A stretch of 64,000 bases of DNA from Ignavibacteria bacterium RIFCSPLOWO2_12_FULL_56_21. GTDB lineage: Bacteria > Bacteroidota > Ignavibacteria > UBA10030. The DNA lies in assembly GCA_001802945.1 (NCBI GenBank), contig MHAK01000121.1, positions 1-64,000 of the forward strand, written 5' to 3'. Below the pieces are notes generated by a model that saw only the letters and a program-made list of their open reading frames with translations, was not told the origin of the DNA and made no database searches. Position numbers and translations under genes: made by a program. Of the stretch, positions 47,186 to 57,200 are shown in pieces (the stretch's first letter is position 1; every line of letters starts with the position of its first letter).

Positions 47186-47845
47186 ATGTCACTCCTTCGT
47201 GCTCTCCTCTGGACAGTCCTGTTTGCCGTGGCATTTGCCTGGGTAGAAGCGTCTGTCGTCGTATATTTGCGGGACATTTACTATCCCCAGGGATTCTCGT
47301 TCCCCCTTCAATCCCTGTCTGTTTCCAGAGTTCCGATTGAACTCGTCCGTGAGTGTTCGACTCTCGTAATGCTTGCGGCAATCGGTATTCTCGCCGGAAC
47401 AACAAGGTGGCAGAGGTTTGCGTACTTCGCTGTGGCGTTCGGCGTGTGGGACATCTTCTTTTATGTGTGGTTGAAAGTGGCGCTGGATTGGCCTGCTTCG
47501 GTGTTTGACTGGGACATCCTCTTTCTCTTACCGCTTCCGTGGATTGGACCCGTTCTCGCCCCGGTGCTCGTTTCCCTGGGCCTCATTTTCGCAGGCCTGC
47601 TGATACTTCGCCAGGAGCGTGTCATGCCATTCCGTCCGACCGGCCCTGCCTGGATCCTCGGTTCTGCGGGAAGCGTGATCGTCCTGTGGACGTTCATGCA
47701 CGACACAGATGCGACGCTGCACGGATCAATGCCGGCCGCGTATCCCTTTGAGGTCTTCTCCGCAGGCCTGGCATGTTATGCGGCGGCACTGTGGGTTTCG
47801 ATGAAGGGCGCACATAGAAGAATAACGAATGGAAACCCGAAGTAG
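47186..47845 (+). CDS. Integral membrane protein of unknown function
   Basis: A 219-residue protein with about six or seven hydrophobic helices (LLRALLWTVLFAVAFAWVEASVVV, LVMLAAIGILAG, FAYFAVAFGVWDIFFYVW, DILFLLPLPWIGPVLAPVLVSLGLIFAGLLIL, AWILGSAGSVIVLWTFM). The ATG at 47186 is used because upstream codons overlap the divergent GH3 gene region and lack membrane features. Charged pairs in the second loop (LRDIYYPQGFSFPL) and the WDIFFYVWLK segment may be conserved, but no family is recognised. It is divergent from the GH3 gene with about 64 bases between starts. Confidence 0.7.
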   Translation: MSLLRALLWTVLFAVAFAWVEASVVVYLRDIYYPQGFSFPLQSLSVSRVPIELVRECSTLVMLAAIGILAGTTRWQRFAYFAVAFGVWDIFFYVWLKVALDWPASVFDWDILFLLPLPWIGPVLAPVLVSLGLIFAGLLILRQERVMPFRPTGPAWILGSAGSVIVLWTFMHDTDATLHGSMPAAYPFEVFSAGLACYAAALWVSMKGAHRRITNGNPK

Positions 47846-47871
47846 TCGGGGAAGAAATTTACTAAAGCCTA

Positions 47872-47899
47872 TTGACAAATTCACCGAAATCATTATCTT
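47872..47899 (+). promoter_or_regulatory. Possible sigma70-like promoter
   Basis: TTGACA (47872-47877) and TATCTT (47894-47899) are separated by 16 bases in an AT-richer stretch, directed toward a small membrane ORF and gltB. The first hexamer is ideal and the second is only fair. Confidence 0.4.
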
Positions 47900-47924
47900 A
47901 ACTGACAGTAAATGCCTTATAAAT

Positions 47925-48068
47925 ATGGAATTCAGGACAGATATTCTTTCCAAAGCATCGCATGGTTCCCGCCCGGGATCAACCGTTGCTGTGCGTCCTG
48001 ATTTCCTGCTGACCCTCATTCTGGTTCTGGCGAACCTGCTGGTTCTCGGGCTGATTATTATCGGCTAA
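47925..48068 (+). CDS. Possible small tail-anchored membrane protein
   Basis: An open frame for 47 residues starting 26 bases after a promoter-like pair. The first half is polar and basic, and the second half is one strongly hydrophobic helix (PDFLLTLILVLANLLVLGLII). No clear ribosome site precedes the ATG, and the ORF is short enough to be chance. It occupies most of the 349-base gap before gltB. The rest of that gap holds a 9-base inverted repeat, GCCAGAGGC (48073-48081) and GCCTCTGGC (48136-48144), of unknown meaning. Confidence 0.3.
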   Translation: MEFRTDILSKASHGSRPGSTVAVRPDFLLTLILVLANLLVLGLIIIG

Positions 48069-48194
48069 CGAAGCCAGAGGCCAGCCAAGCACACCCCACA
48101 TACACTCCTCACGTATCCAAGGTCACGCAAGGTTCGCCTCTGGCGAAGCCGTAGACGTGTGTTGTGCGGTTCATGACCTTCGAGGAGCAAGCAC

Positions 48195-51100
48195 ATGAAT
48201 GACCGATTTCCGCTCTACGATTCCCGCTTTGAGCATGATGCGTGTGGGACGGGCTTTGTCGCGAAGATCTCCGGTGCAAAGAGCCACGACATTATCCGGA
48301 AAGCGATCACATCCGTCTGCAATCTGACACATCGGGGGGCGGTGGCGGCCGACACGCAAACCGGCGACGGTGCGGGCATTCTTTCGCAACTGCCGGTCTC
48401 TTTCTTTTTGAAGCAAGTTCCCGAACTTGTTGCGCGTCTCGAGGCTGAGGATGAACTGGGTGTCGGCATGTTCTTCATGCCGGGCGCAGATGAAGACGCC
48501 AGATCCCTATGCAGGGCGCTTGTAGAACATGTCACGTCCAGCCAGGGACTTGGATTATTGGGATGGCGGCGTGTGCCTGTGGATACGTCGGTCCTCGGTG
48601 AAAGCGCTGCTTTGACGGCCCCCCTCATCGAGCAGGTCTTTGTCAGAAGGCCGCGCCATATCAGTCCGACGTCGTTCGAACGTACATTGTACGCCTGCCG
48701 CAAAGAAATCGAAAAGCATATGCTGAAAACGGAAGTGCGCAGCTTCTATGTCTGCTCCTTCTCCGGCCGCACCATCATCTACAAGGGGTTGATGATCGCC
48801 ACGGCCCTCGACACATTCTTTCCCGACCTGAAGGACGAGATGTTCACGTCGGCCTTCGCCGTGTACCACCAGCGTTACAGCACAAATACGTTCCCTACCT
48901 GGGGTCTGGCCCAACCTTTCCGCATGCTAGCGCACAACGGGGAGATCAATACAATCCAGGGGAACAGGGTGTGGACGAGGGCGCGTGAAATGGAAATAGC
49001 ATCTGACGCGTGGGGGGAACACACGAAAGTCCTGCAACCGATCCTTCAGCCGGGCGGAAGTGATTCCGCGCATCTTGACAATGCTCTTGAACTTCTCTCC
49101 CTTTCGGGCCGCAACGTACTTCACGCAATGATGATGCTCGTCCCCGAGGCATGGCGCGCTCGAACCGACATTAGCCAAAGCGTCATGGATTTCTACGATT
49201 ATAACGAAGGTTTCAGTGAACCGTGGGACGGTCCGGCCGCGCTGTCGTTCAGCGATGGAGCGATCGTCGGAGCGGTCCTCGACCGCAACGGCCTTCGCCC
49301 TGTGCGCTACAAGATCACGTCGGATGGTTTGATCGCCCTGGGGTCGGAGGTCGGAGCGCTCGAGCTCAAGGATGAGTTTGTCGTAGAGCGGGGACGGCTT
49401 GAGCCCGGCCAAATGATCGCGGTCGATACGGCTCGCGGTGTGCTATTGCGTGACCTCGACATCAAGGAGGAAATGGCGTCGCATAAACCGTACTCTGCAT
49501 GGCTCCGCAATCTCAAACGTATGCCCGTGCTGACAGTCTCGGACGGAGTAGACGATGCGACATCGAACCCGAAGCGCGCGCCGGCAGAATTGGCGGCCGA
49601 AAGGACGCGCCTTCAGCTGTGCTTCGGCTACAGCGCTGAAGAACTCGCGCTTTTCTTCAAACCGATGGCGGCGGGCGACAAAGTCCCCGTCGGTTCCATG
49701 GGCGACGACGCCTCGCTGGCCATCCTGTCCAGATTTCCCAAGCTACTGCCGTCATATTTCCGGCAGCAATTCGCGCAAGTCACAAATCCGCCGATCGACC
49801 CTCTGCGAGAACGCCTTGTCATGTCGCTGACCAGTAAGCTCGGTTATCGGCGCAACTGGCTTGGAGAATCGCCGGAACACGCGAAGCTGGTGGAGCTGCA
49901 GAGCCCGTTTATCTTTGCTGAAGACCTCCAGCACTTGCGGTCGATTGACGATTCTGCGTTCAGGGCCGTAACGCTTCAAGCTCTTTTCCCTGTGTGCGAA
50001 GGGGAAGAAGGACTTGAACCGGTTCTCTCCGATCTTTGCCTTCGCGCGGAACGGGCGGCTGATGAGGGCATGTATCTTGTGATCCTCAGCGACCGCGGAG
50101 TGTGCGAGGATCTCGCTCCCGTTCCGATCCTCCTCGCCATAGGTGCGGTCCAGAATCATCTGCTCCGTGTAGGGAAGCGGCTGAAGCTCAGCGTCGTGGC
50201 GGAGACGGGCGAGCCGAGAGATGTCCATCATTTTGCGACGCTCATCGGTTACGGCGCGAACGCTGTCCATCCCTATCTTGCCATCGACACTGTACGGGCC
50301 ATGGCAAGCTCCGGAGAACTTGGATCGATCTCGAGCGGCGAGGCATGCAGGAATTTTCGGAAATCCGTCGACAGCGGCATTCTCAAAGTCATGTCGAAGA
50401 TGGGTATTTCACTGTTGGGTTCGTACAGAGGGTCGCAGAATTTCGAGGCCGTCGGAATCTCTTCAGACGTTGTCGAGCGTTACTTTACGGGGACTCCAAC
50501 GCGCATCGAGGGTTTGGGTCTTCGCGATATCGCCCGTGAGGCTCTTGCGCGCCACGAGCGCGCATTCGGCGGTGCAGTCCTCGGGCTCGTTGATGAAGGA
50601 CAGTATCGCTTCCGCAAGAATGGCGAACGCCGGGCGTGGTCGCCGGAAGCACTCCGCTCGATGCAGAGCCTGCGGACCTCGGGACAACGGGAGGAATATG
50701 AGCACTTCAAAAAAGCTGTCAGCGATACTGCGCCGATCGGCATCAAAGACCTCCTTACGTTCAAAAAGCTCAACAATCCGATCCCCTTGGACGACGTCGA
50801 GGAGGCCGAAGAGATCCGCCGGAGATTTACGACTGCCGCTATGTCGCTTGGGGCGCTTTCACCCGAAACACATGAGACCATAGCTGTCGCTATGAACCGC
50901 ATCGGCGGCAAGAGCAACAGCGGCGAAGGAGGCGAAGACCCGCGGCGATACGGCACGCTCTCGAATGGAGACTCAGCCAACAGCGCAATCAAACAAGTCG
51001 CTTCCGCGCGATTCGGCGTCACGGCGGAATATTTGGCGAATGCGAAGGAACTGGAGATCAAGATGGCGCAGGGTTCTAAGCCCGGAGAAGGGGGACAGAT

Positions 51101-52718
51101 ACCGGCGGAAAAGGTTACGGCGCTGATTGCCCGACTGCGGAAGGCCGTGCCGGGGATATCGCTGATCTCTCCGCCGCCGCATCACGACATTTACAGTATT
51201 GAAGACCTCGCACAACTGATCTACGACTTGAAGCAAGTCAATCCGCGGGCGCGGGTGTGTGTGAAGCTCGTTTCCGAAGCGGGTGTGGGAACGATCGCCG
51301 CAGGAGTGGCCAAAGCCTATGCGGACGTCATTCTCATCAGCGGGCACGACGGCGGTACCGGCGCTTCGCCGTTAAGCTCGATCAAAAATGCCGGCTCTCC
51401 ATGGGAACTCGGACTGGCCGAAGCTCAGCAAGTGCTCGTCATGAACGGCCTGCGAGAGCGTGTCATGCTGCGTGTCGACGGCGGCCTCAAGACCGGTCGA
51501 GACATCGTGATAGCGGCCATGTTGGGTGCGGAAGAATTCAATTTCGGCACTGCGGCGCTGATCGCCCTGGGGTGCCGGTATGTTCGGCAGTGTCATCTCA
51601 ACACATGTCCAGTGGGCATTGCGACGCAGGACGAGCGCCTGCGGTCAAAATTTGAGGGGAAACCGGAAATGCTTATCAACTATCTGACTGCCGTGGCGGA
51701 GGACGTTCGGCAGACTCTTGCCGACCTCGGATTCCGGTCGCTGCATGAAGTTGTTGGCCGCACCGATCTCCTGAAGCAGCGCACGATCACCGACCATCCG
51801 AAGGCCAACACCGTGGATCTGGGAGGGATTCTGGCGCGTCGCGACTACGCGCATGAGCAACGCTTCCGGGTCTGGCATCGGAATGACCGCCCCGACCGTC
51901 CCCTGGATATTACGATTCTGCACGATGTTCAGGAGGCCATTCGAGAGAAACGGCATGTGGTCAGGAAATATCGCATACGCAACATCAACCGATCGGTCAG
52001 TTCGCGTCTTTCGGGTGAGATCGCATTTCTTTATGGGGATCGCGGCTTGCCGCCAAAGACAATCGAACTGTGCTTTGAGGGAAGCGCCGGGCAAAGCTTC
52101 GGGGCATTCCTGGTCGAGGGAGTTTCCTTGACATTGGTGGGAGAGGCGAACGATTATGTGGGGAAGGGAATGAGCGGAGGCGAGATCGCAGTCATGACTT
52201 CCGGCACACGGGCCCACGGATCGAGCGAGGTCATCATGGGAAATACCGTTCTATACGGCGCGACAGGCGGCGCATTGTTCGCCTGCGGACGGGCAGGGGA
52301 ACGCTTTGCCGTTCGGAACAGCGGCGCTCTGGCTGTGGTGGAAGGCATCGGTAATCACGGGTGCGAATATATGACGCAAGGAACCGTTGTCATACTTGGA
52401 TCCACCGGGCGCAATTTTGGAGCAGGGATGACGGGTGGCACAGCGTACGTGCTCGACAGCGCGGGCGATTTTGGCCAGAGGATCAATCCGGAGCTTGTCG
52501 AGATCGTAGATCTGGACGAAACCGAAGATGGGGTGCTGCTTCGATCAATTCTCTACCGGCACCTCGTAGCAACCAACAGCGCTGTTGCGCAGCACATCCT
52601 CACGAATTGGAACGAGCACGGGCCAAAGTTTCGAAAAGTGCAGCCAAAATCGCGTGCTGTCGTTCCGCTGGCTGAAACGCTTCGCGGACAGGAAAAGCTA
52701 GTCTCTCCCGCAGCCTGA
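48195..52718 (+). CDS. gltB: Glutamate synthase large (alpha) subunit
   Basis: A 1507-residue cytosolic enzyme that transfers the glutamine amide to 2-oxoglutarate, giving glutamate. The first 16 residues are a short propeptide before Cys17 (HDACGTGFVAK), the expected N-terminal nucleophile of the class II glutaminase domain (about 17-420). The FMN-binding synthase domain (about 830-1190) contains GEGGEDPRRYGTL and SGHDGGTGASPL. The [3Fe-4S] ligands are Cys1127, Cys1133 and Cys1138 in the C-x5-C-x4-C pattern. The C-terminal GXGXG beta-helix domain follows (about 1250-1490). A good CGAGGAG site precedes the ATG. The small subunit gene gltD is not adjacent, so it must be elsewhere, or electrons come from another donor. 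Confidence 0.96.
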   Translation: MNDRFPLYDSRFEHDACGTGFVAKISGAKSHDIIRKAITSVCNLTHRGAVAADTQTGDGAGILSQLPVSFFLKQVPELVARLEAEDELGVGMFFMPGADEDARSLCRALVEHVTSSQGLGLLGWRRVPVDTSVLGESAALTAPLIEQVFVRRPRHISPTSFERTLYACRKEIEKHMLKTEVRSFYVCSFSGRTIIYKGLMIATALDTFFPDLKDEMFTSAFAVYHQRYSTNTFPTWGLAQPFRMLAHNGEINTIQGNRVWTRAREMEIASDAWGEHTKVLQPILQPGGSDSAHLDNALELLSLSGRNVLHAMMMLVPEAWRARTDISQSVMDFYDYNEGFSEPWDGPAALSFSDGAIVGAVLDRNGLRPVRYKITSDGLIALGSEVGALELKDEFVVERGRLEPGQMIAVDTARGVLLRDLDIKEEMASHKPYSAWLRNLKRMPVLTVSDGVDDATSNPKRAPAELAAERTRLQLCFGYSAEELALFFKPMAAGDKVPVGSMGDDASLAILSRFPKLLPSYFRQQFAQVTNPPIDPLRERLVMSLTSKLGYRRNWLGESPEHAKLVELQSPFIFAEDLQHLRSIDDSAFRAVTLQALFPVCEGEEGLEPVLSDLCLRAERAADEGMYLVILSDRGVCEDLAPVPILLAIGAVQNHLLRVGKRLKLSVVAETGEPRDVHHFATLIGYGANAVHPYLAIDTVRAMASSGELGSISSGEACRNFRKSVDSGILKVMSKMGISLLGSYRGSQNFEAVGISSDVVERYFTGTPTRIEGLGLRDIAREALARHERAFGGAVLGLVDEGQYRFRKNGERRAWSPEALRSMQSLRTSGQREEYEHFKKAVSDTAPIGIKDLLTFKKLNNPIPLDDVEEAEEIRRRFTTAAMSLGALSPETHETIAVAMNRIGGKSNSGEGGEDPRRYGTLSNGDSANSAIKQVASARFGVTAEYLANAKELEIKMAQGSKPGEGGQIPAEKVTALIARLRKAVPGISLISPPPHHDIYSIEDLAQLIYDLKQVNPRARVCVKLVSEAGVGTIAAGVAKAYADVILISGHDGGTGASPLSSIKNAGSPWELGLAEAQQVLVMNGLRERVMLRVDGGLKTGRDIVIAAMLGAEEFNFGTAALIALGCRYVRQCHLNTCPVGIATQDERLRSKFEGKPEMLINYLTAVAEDVRQTLADLGFRSLHEVVGRTDLLKQRTITDHPKANTVDLGGILARRDYAHEQRFRVWHRNDRPDRPLDITILHDVQEAIREKRHVVRKYRIRNINRSVSSRLSGEIAFLYGDRGLPPKTIELCFEGSAGQSFGAFLVEGVSLTLVGEANDYVGKGMSGGEIAVMTSGTRAHGSSEVIMGNTVLYGATGGALFACGRAGERFAVRNSGALAVVEGIGNHGCEYMTQGTVVILGSTGRNFGAGMTGGTAYVLDSAGDFGQRINPELVEIVDLDETEDGVLLRSILYRHLVATNSAVAQHILTNWNEHGPKFRKVQPKSRAVVPLAETLRGQEKLVSPAA

Positions 52719-52900
52719 CACTACGCCCCTTGTTTTCCACGACACAGGGCATTTCGGCTCATGTTGTGCAGGGGAACCGAGAGTTTCGCCAGGCTTCAGA
52801 GGGGTTGCAAAGTTAGAGGGGTTCGTTGGAACGCTTTGCTTGGCAAGCTTCCCATATTTGACAATTCCGGAAAAATTAATTCACGACATCAAGATTTAAC

Positions 52901-52929
52901 TTGACAAGCACGATTTCGTACATTAGAAT
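52901..52929 (+). promoter_or_regulatory. Strong sigma70-like promoter of the ROK regulator gene
   Basis: TTGACA (52901-52906) and TAGAAT (52924-52929) are separated by exactly 17 bases. Transcription would start near 52936, inside the palindrome that follows. Confidence 0.78.
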
Positions 52930-52933
52930 TGTA

Positions 52934-52960
52934 TAATTAGTTTGTCAAACAAACTAATTA
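52934..52960. promoter_or_regulatory. Perfect palindromic operator, XylR/ROK type
   Basis: TAATTAGTTTG (52934-52944) and CAAACTAATTA (52950-52960) are perfect 11-base reverse complements around a five-base spacer. The core half-site TTAGTTTG is the same as that of the xylose operators bound by XylR, a ROK repressor of Bacillus (established knowledge). It covers the expected transcription start, so binding would block the promoter. The likely binder is the ROK protein encoded immediately downstream. Confidence 0.78.
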
Positions 52961-53051
52961 GTAATCGTCATTCTTTCTCGAAATTACATACATCGAAGTC
53001 ATGAATTAGTTGTTTTACAAGATTAATCAATAAGTGCGGAGTGAATTCACC

Positions 53052-54263
53052 GTGAAGAAATACAAGCATGAACGCATTACGCGGATCAATTCTCGCGTCG
53101 GCAGGGATATCAATCGCTCCATCATTTTGAACACTGTTCGGCGCAGTCAACCGATCTCACGGACGCAGATCTCCGACCTCACCGGATTGAACAAAAGCTC
53201 TGTGTCCAGCATTGTGGCGAGCCTGATCGAAGAAGATCTCCTCGTCGAAGCAACCGACCGGAGCGGCAGTGTCGGACGCAACCCGGTCAATCTCAGTGTC
53301 CGCCAGGGAAAACACTACGTCGGCGCAATCGCATTCGATGCGCCCCGCACTTTGGTGGCCGCAATCGACATCGACGGAACGGTCAAGGCTCAGGAGGAGG
53401 TCCGAACGGATGTGACCGCACCCGAAGCCCTCGTCGCGAAGTGTCTTTCGCGTCTTGACGGCATTCGGTCCCGTCTCGGTCCGCACCGATTCCACGGCAT
53501 CGGCGCTACCGTTGCAGGCATCGTCGATGCGTCGCAATCTCATGTGATTCATGCGGCGAACCTCGGCTGGAACCATGTCGACCTCGGCGCCGTGATTCGC
53601 GAACGGGCACCCGACCTGGAAATGATCAATGTGGAAAACGACGCCAAGGCCTCGGCCCTTGCCGAGCTGCTCCTCGGACAACATCGTCTGACCTCCACGA
53701 ATCTTGTCTTTCTTTCCCTTGGCGCCGGCATTGGCGCAGGGATCGCAGTCAACGGCCGCATTCTCAGCGGCAGCGCGCATGCCGCGGGTGAGATCGGTCA
53801 TATGACGGTGGTAGACGGCGGTGAGCCGTGTCCGTGTGGAAACACCGGCTGTTGGGAGCTCTTCGCCTCCGAACGGGCGCCGGTGCGATGGTATCTCGCG
53901 GCAAAGAAATCCGCCGTCGAGTCGCATGGGTCGACGACTCTGGCGGACGTCATCGCGGCTGCACGCGCCGGAGACACGGATGCGATCGCGTCGCTCAGGC
54001 AATGGGGTCAACACGTCGGCGTCGGCATCGGCAACGTGATCTGCATGTTCGACCCCGAAGTCGTCATTGTCGGCGGATCGATCACACAGGTCTGGGACCT
54101 GGTCCAGGGGAGCGTGCAAGAGGAAGCTCACGGTCACGGCGATTTCTCGCGACAACGGACTTCAAAGATCCTGCCGACATCGCTCCTCAGCACTCCGGCT
54201 CTTCTTGGAGCAGCGGCGCTCTGTATTCGACGAATCTTTGCCGACTTCAGCATTACGCTGTGA
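53052..54263 (+). CDS. ROK-family transcriptional repressor
   Basis: A 403-residue regulator. Residues about 10-75 form a winged helix (INRSIILNTVRRSQPISRTQISDLTGLNKSSVSSIVASLIEEDL). The rest is a ROK sugar-binding domain with ENDAKASALAELLLG, LGAGIGAGI and the full zinc motif CPCGNTGC near residue 260. GTG at 53052 is chosen because GGAG lies ten bases upstream; GTG at 53034 is the open-frame alternative. It is preceded by a strong promoter and a perfect palindrome, and the TonB receptor starts four bases after its stop, so it probably represses itself and the following chitin genes. The operator resembles XylR sites, but the gene context points to GlcNAc or chitobiose. Confidence 0.88.
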   Translation: MKKYKHERITRINSRVGRDINRSIILNTVRRSQPISRTQISDLTGLNKSSVSSIVASLIEEDLLVEATDRSGSVGRNPVNLSVRQGKHYVGAIAFDAPRTLVAAIDIDGTVKAQEEVRTDVTAPEALVAKCLSRLDGIRSRLGPHRFHGIGATVAGIVDASQSHVIHAANLGWNHVDLGAVIRERAPDLEMINVENDAKASALAELLLGQHRLTSTNLVFLSLGAGIGAGIAVNGRILSGSAHAAGEIGHMTVVDGGEPCPCGNTGCWELFASERAPVRWYLAAKKSAVESHGSTTLADVIAAARAGDTDAIASLRQWGQHVGVGIGNVICMFDPEVVIVGGSITQVWDLVQGSVQEEAHGHGDFSRQRTSKILPTSLLSTPALLGAAALCIRRIFADFSITL

Positions 54264-54267
54264 AATA

Positions 54268-57200
54268 ATGACCAGCCCGGACATCGCGCCACTCATGGAC
54301 AAGTCCCGGATAATGAAATCTGGGCCACGAGGCGCACTCACCGTCTTTTGCGCAGTTGTTGCAATGTCCGCGCAGGCGACCGGTGCTGACCTGCCCGGCG
54401 GAACGTTGTTGTCGAGGGCCGGCGGTTCCGTAGAAGGAATTGTGCGGGATGCCGCGACGCACGAGACGCTTCCGTATGCGAGCGTTGTTCTCGCCGGCAC
54501 AAGCTTTGGCGCAGCCTGTGACGCAGAAGGGAAATATGCCATCCGCAACATTCCGGCGGGCACGTACCAACTGCGTGCATCGTACGTCGGATATCGGCCG
54601 CTGGAGGTGACGATTGATGTGGTCGATGCGGAGAACGCGCGCCGTGACCTGGACCTCGTTTCTGTTGGATTAGAGGGACAGGAAGTTATCGTCACTGGTC
54701 AGGCCAGAGGACAAAAGCACGCGATCAATGAACAGCTCGCGTCGCCACGGATCATGAATGCAGTCTCTTCTTCCCGCATCAAAGAAATGCCGGACGCGAA
54801 CGCGGCAGAATCAGTGGGGCGGCTGCCGGGCGTCTCGATCATTCGCAATGCGGGGGAAGGCACGCAGATCGTCGTTCGTGGTCTCCAACCGAAATACAAC
54901 GCGATTTTGGTCGATGGTGTGCGCCTGGCATCATCGGGGGCCGACGATCGCGGCGCTGACCTGAGCATGATATCGTCGCAGATGCTCGACGGAATTGAAG
55001 TGACAAAAGCGGTGACGCCCGATCAGGATCCCGACGTGCTGGGTGGAACCGTCAATTTCAAGTTGCGGGAGGCGGGGAGGGGAGAGGAAGGATTCCGGCT
55101 GGGCGTAACGTCGCAGGGCGCCTACAACGGTCTTGAGAACGCACCCAACAAATTTAACAATTTCAAGACTATCGCACTGGCCGAAGGGAGATTTCTGGAC
55201 GAGAGTTTCGGAGTGTTTGCGCAGGCGGACATCGAACGCCGCAACCTCACATCAAATGACCTCGGGGCTGCATATACAAATCTCGGTAGCGAGATCCCGA
55301 AATACATCACTCAATCGTTGAACCTCAATCATATACCGCGGGACCGCAGGCGTGTCAACGGAACGGTCGTGATGGATTATCAGCATACGGATGGAAAAGT
55401 GACGCTCTCCAATTTTGGCAGTACCGGCGTCACGGACATCGAAAACCGGGGTGAATCCTACGACGTGGCGAACAACCTCCACAGATATTCCCTTCGGCAT
55501 GAGCGCAGCACATTGAACATCATCACGAATTCATTCGGATTGGAGCATCGTCTGTACGATGTCACGGCGAATCTGAAACTGTCGCATACATACTCGGAGA
55601 CCAAGAATCCCAACGATTGGACGGTGGGCTTTCAGCAGGGTTCTGCGGGACTCGATGCGTTCGTGAATGCTCCGGACATCGATCCCCGGGAGGTGCCGAA
55701 AGCGGCGAATAACGACACGAACGCGACGTATCTCGGGTCCATCGTCACAAACAGCAGTTTCTCTCGTGAGCGCGCGCTGACGGTTTCGCTCGACCTCGAA
55801 ACGAGCGTCAACCTGGCGGAAATCCTAAGCGTCACCTTCAAAACGGGCGGGAAATATCGGCGTCAGACCCGTTCGTACATGTACGACCAGTCCGGCGGCC
55901 AAGGGCTGGGGCTTCAGAGCGCCGTGTTTGTCGACAGTCTGATTGCCTCGCATTTTTCCTCTACTGCGCAGTACGCGAACACCACGAGCATACCGATCGT
56001 CCCGTTCATGGATCCGGCTTTTCAGTATGGCAAGTTCTTGGGTGGCGACTATCCCATGTTCCTTCCCCTCAATTTCGCCATGCTTGCAGAGATGGTGTCC
56101 TACATAAAGAGCCGGTCGGCGCTGCTGGCGCAGCGCGGTGATGTCGCATATTTTCACGACCAGTTCAATTCCACGTCACGGAATTTCTCAGGGAGCGAAG
56201 GCCAGAGCGCGTTCTATATCATGGCGACAATGAACGTGGGGTCCGACCTGACGATCATTCCGGGAGTACGGTATCAACGGCTCTTCACGGCATATACCGC
56301 ACCACGTGGCATTCAAAATACGTCATCCGCACTCGGCGGCACGTATTTTCACTACGATACGACGCTTTCGGTGGGGCACGACTTCTGGCTGCCTGCGTTC
56401 GTCCTGAAATACAAACCGTTCACATGGTGTGACGCCCGTTTTTCGTTCACAAATACCATCGCGTATCCCGATTATCGAGCGATCGTTCCGAGGATCGACA
56501 TTGCCATCGGCGGTGCGATCGCCTGGAACAATTACCAACTCACACCATCGCGGTCGCGCAACTACGACGCATATCTCTCCTTTTATGACAATACCATCGG
56601 TCTTTTTACTGCGGGCGCGTTTCTCAAGCAGATCGACGACCTCATTTATGGCTGGAATTTCTTCGTGACGGGGGCGGATGCACTTCAGTATTACCCGCCC
56701 GGCCTCGCCGCGGGAACGCCCACCGGGGTGTACAATGTCTCGACGTACGTCAATAATCCCTATCGGGTCGACAACTGGGGCATCGAACTCGATTGGCAGA
56801 CACATTTCTGGTATCTCCCCTCGCCGCTAAACGGGCTTGTCCTCAATGTGAATTTCACGCACATCTTTTCCCGTGCAGAATATCCCTATACCGATCGTGT
56901 TCGGGTCGGCCGGACGTTTGTGTACGTCGACACTTCGTTCGTCGACCGGCTCCTTTCACAGCCCGATAATATTGTGAATCTCTCCGTCGGCTATGACTAC
57001 GGCGGATTCTCGCTTCGAGTATCGATGCTTCATCAGGCGGATGTTTTCACGCAGGTCAATTACTGGCCGCAGCTACGGAGTTCCACGGATAAGTATACAC
57101 GATGGGACATGTCCGTCAAACAGGACCTGCCGTGGTTCGGGCTGCAGCTTTTCGGCGACGTGAATAACTTAAATAACGTGAACGACATCAGTCTCCTCCA

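Larger units (their letters stand above)
52719..53051. other. AT-rich regulatory gap before the ROK regulator
   Basis: About 330 bases without a gene. The left part is ordinary in composition. From about 52861 the sequence turns AT-rich and carries the promoter and palindrome listed separately. A weaker palindrome-like segment, TTAGTTGT with ACAAGATTAA at 53006-53026, may be a second operator. Confidence 0.6.

Noticed and set aside
48069-48194. Possible riboswitch upstream of gltB
   Set aside because: Only one long-range 9-base stem is visible and no known riboswitch core is recognisable, so it is kept as an inverted repeat only.
53157-54155. 332-residue open frame on the - strand
   Set aside because: Fully antisense to the ROK repressor, whose motifs are unambiguous.
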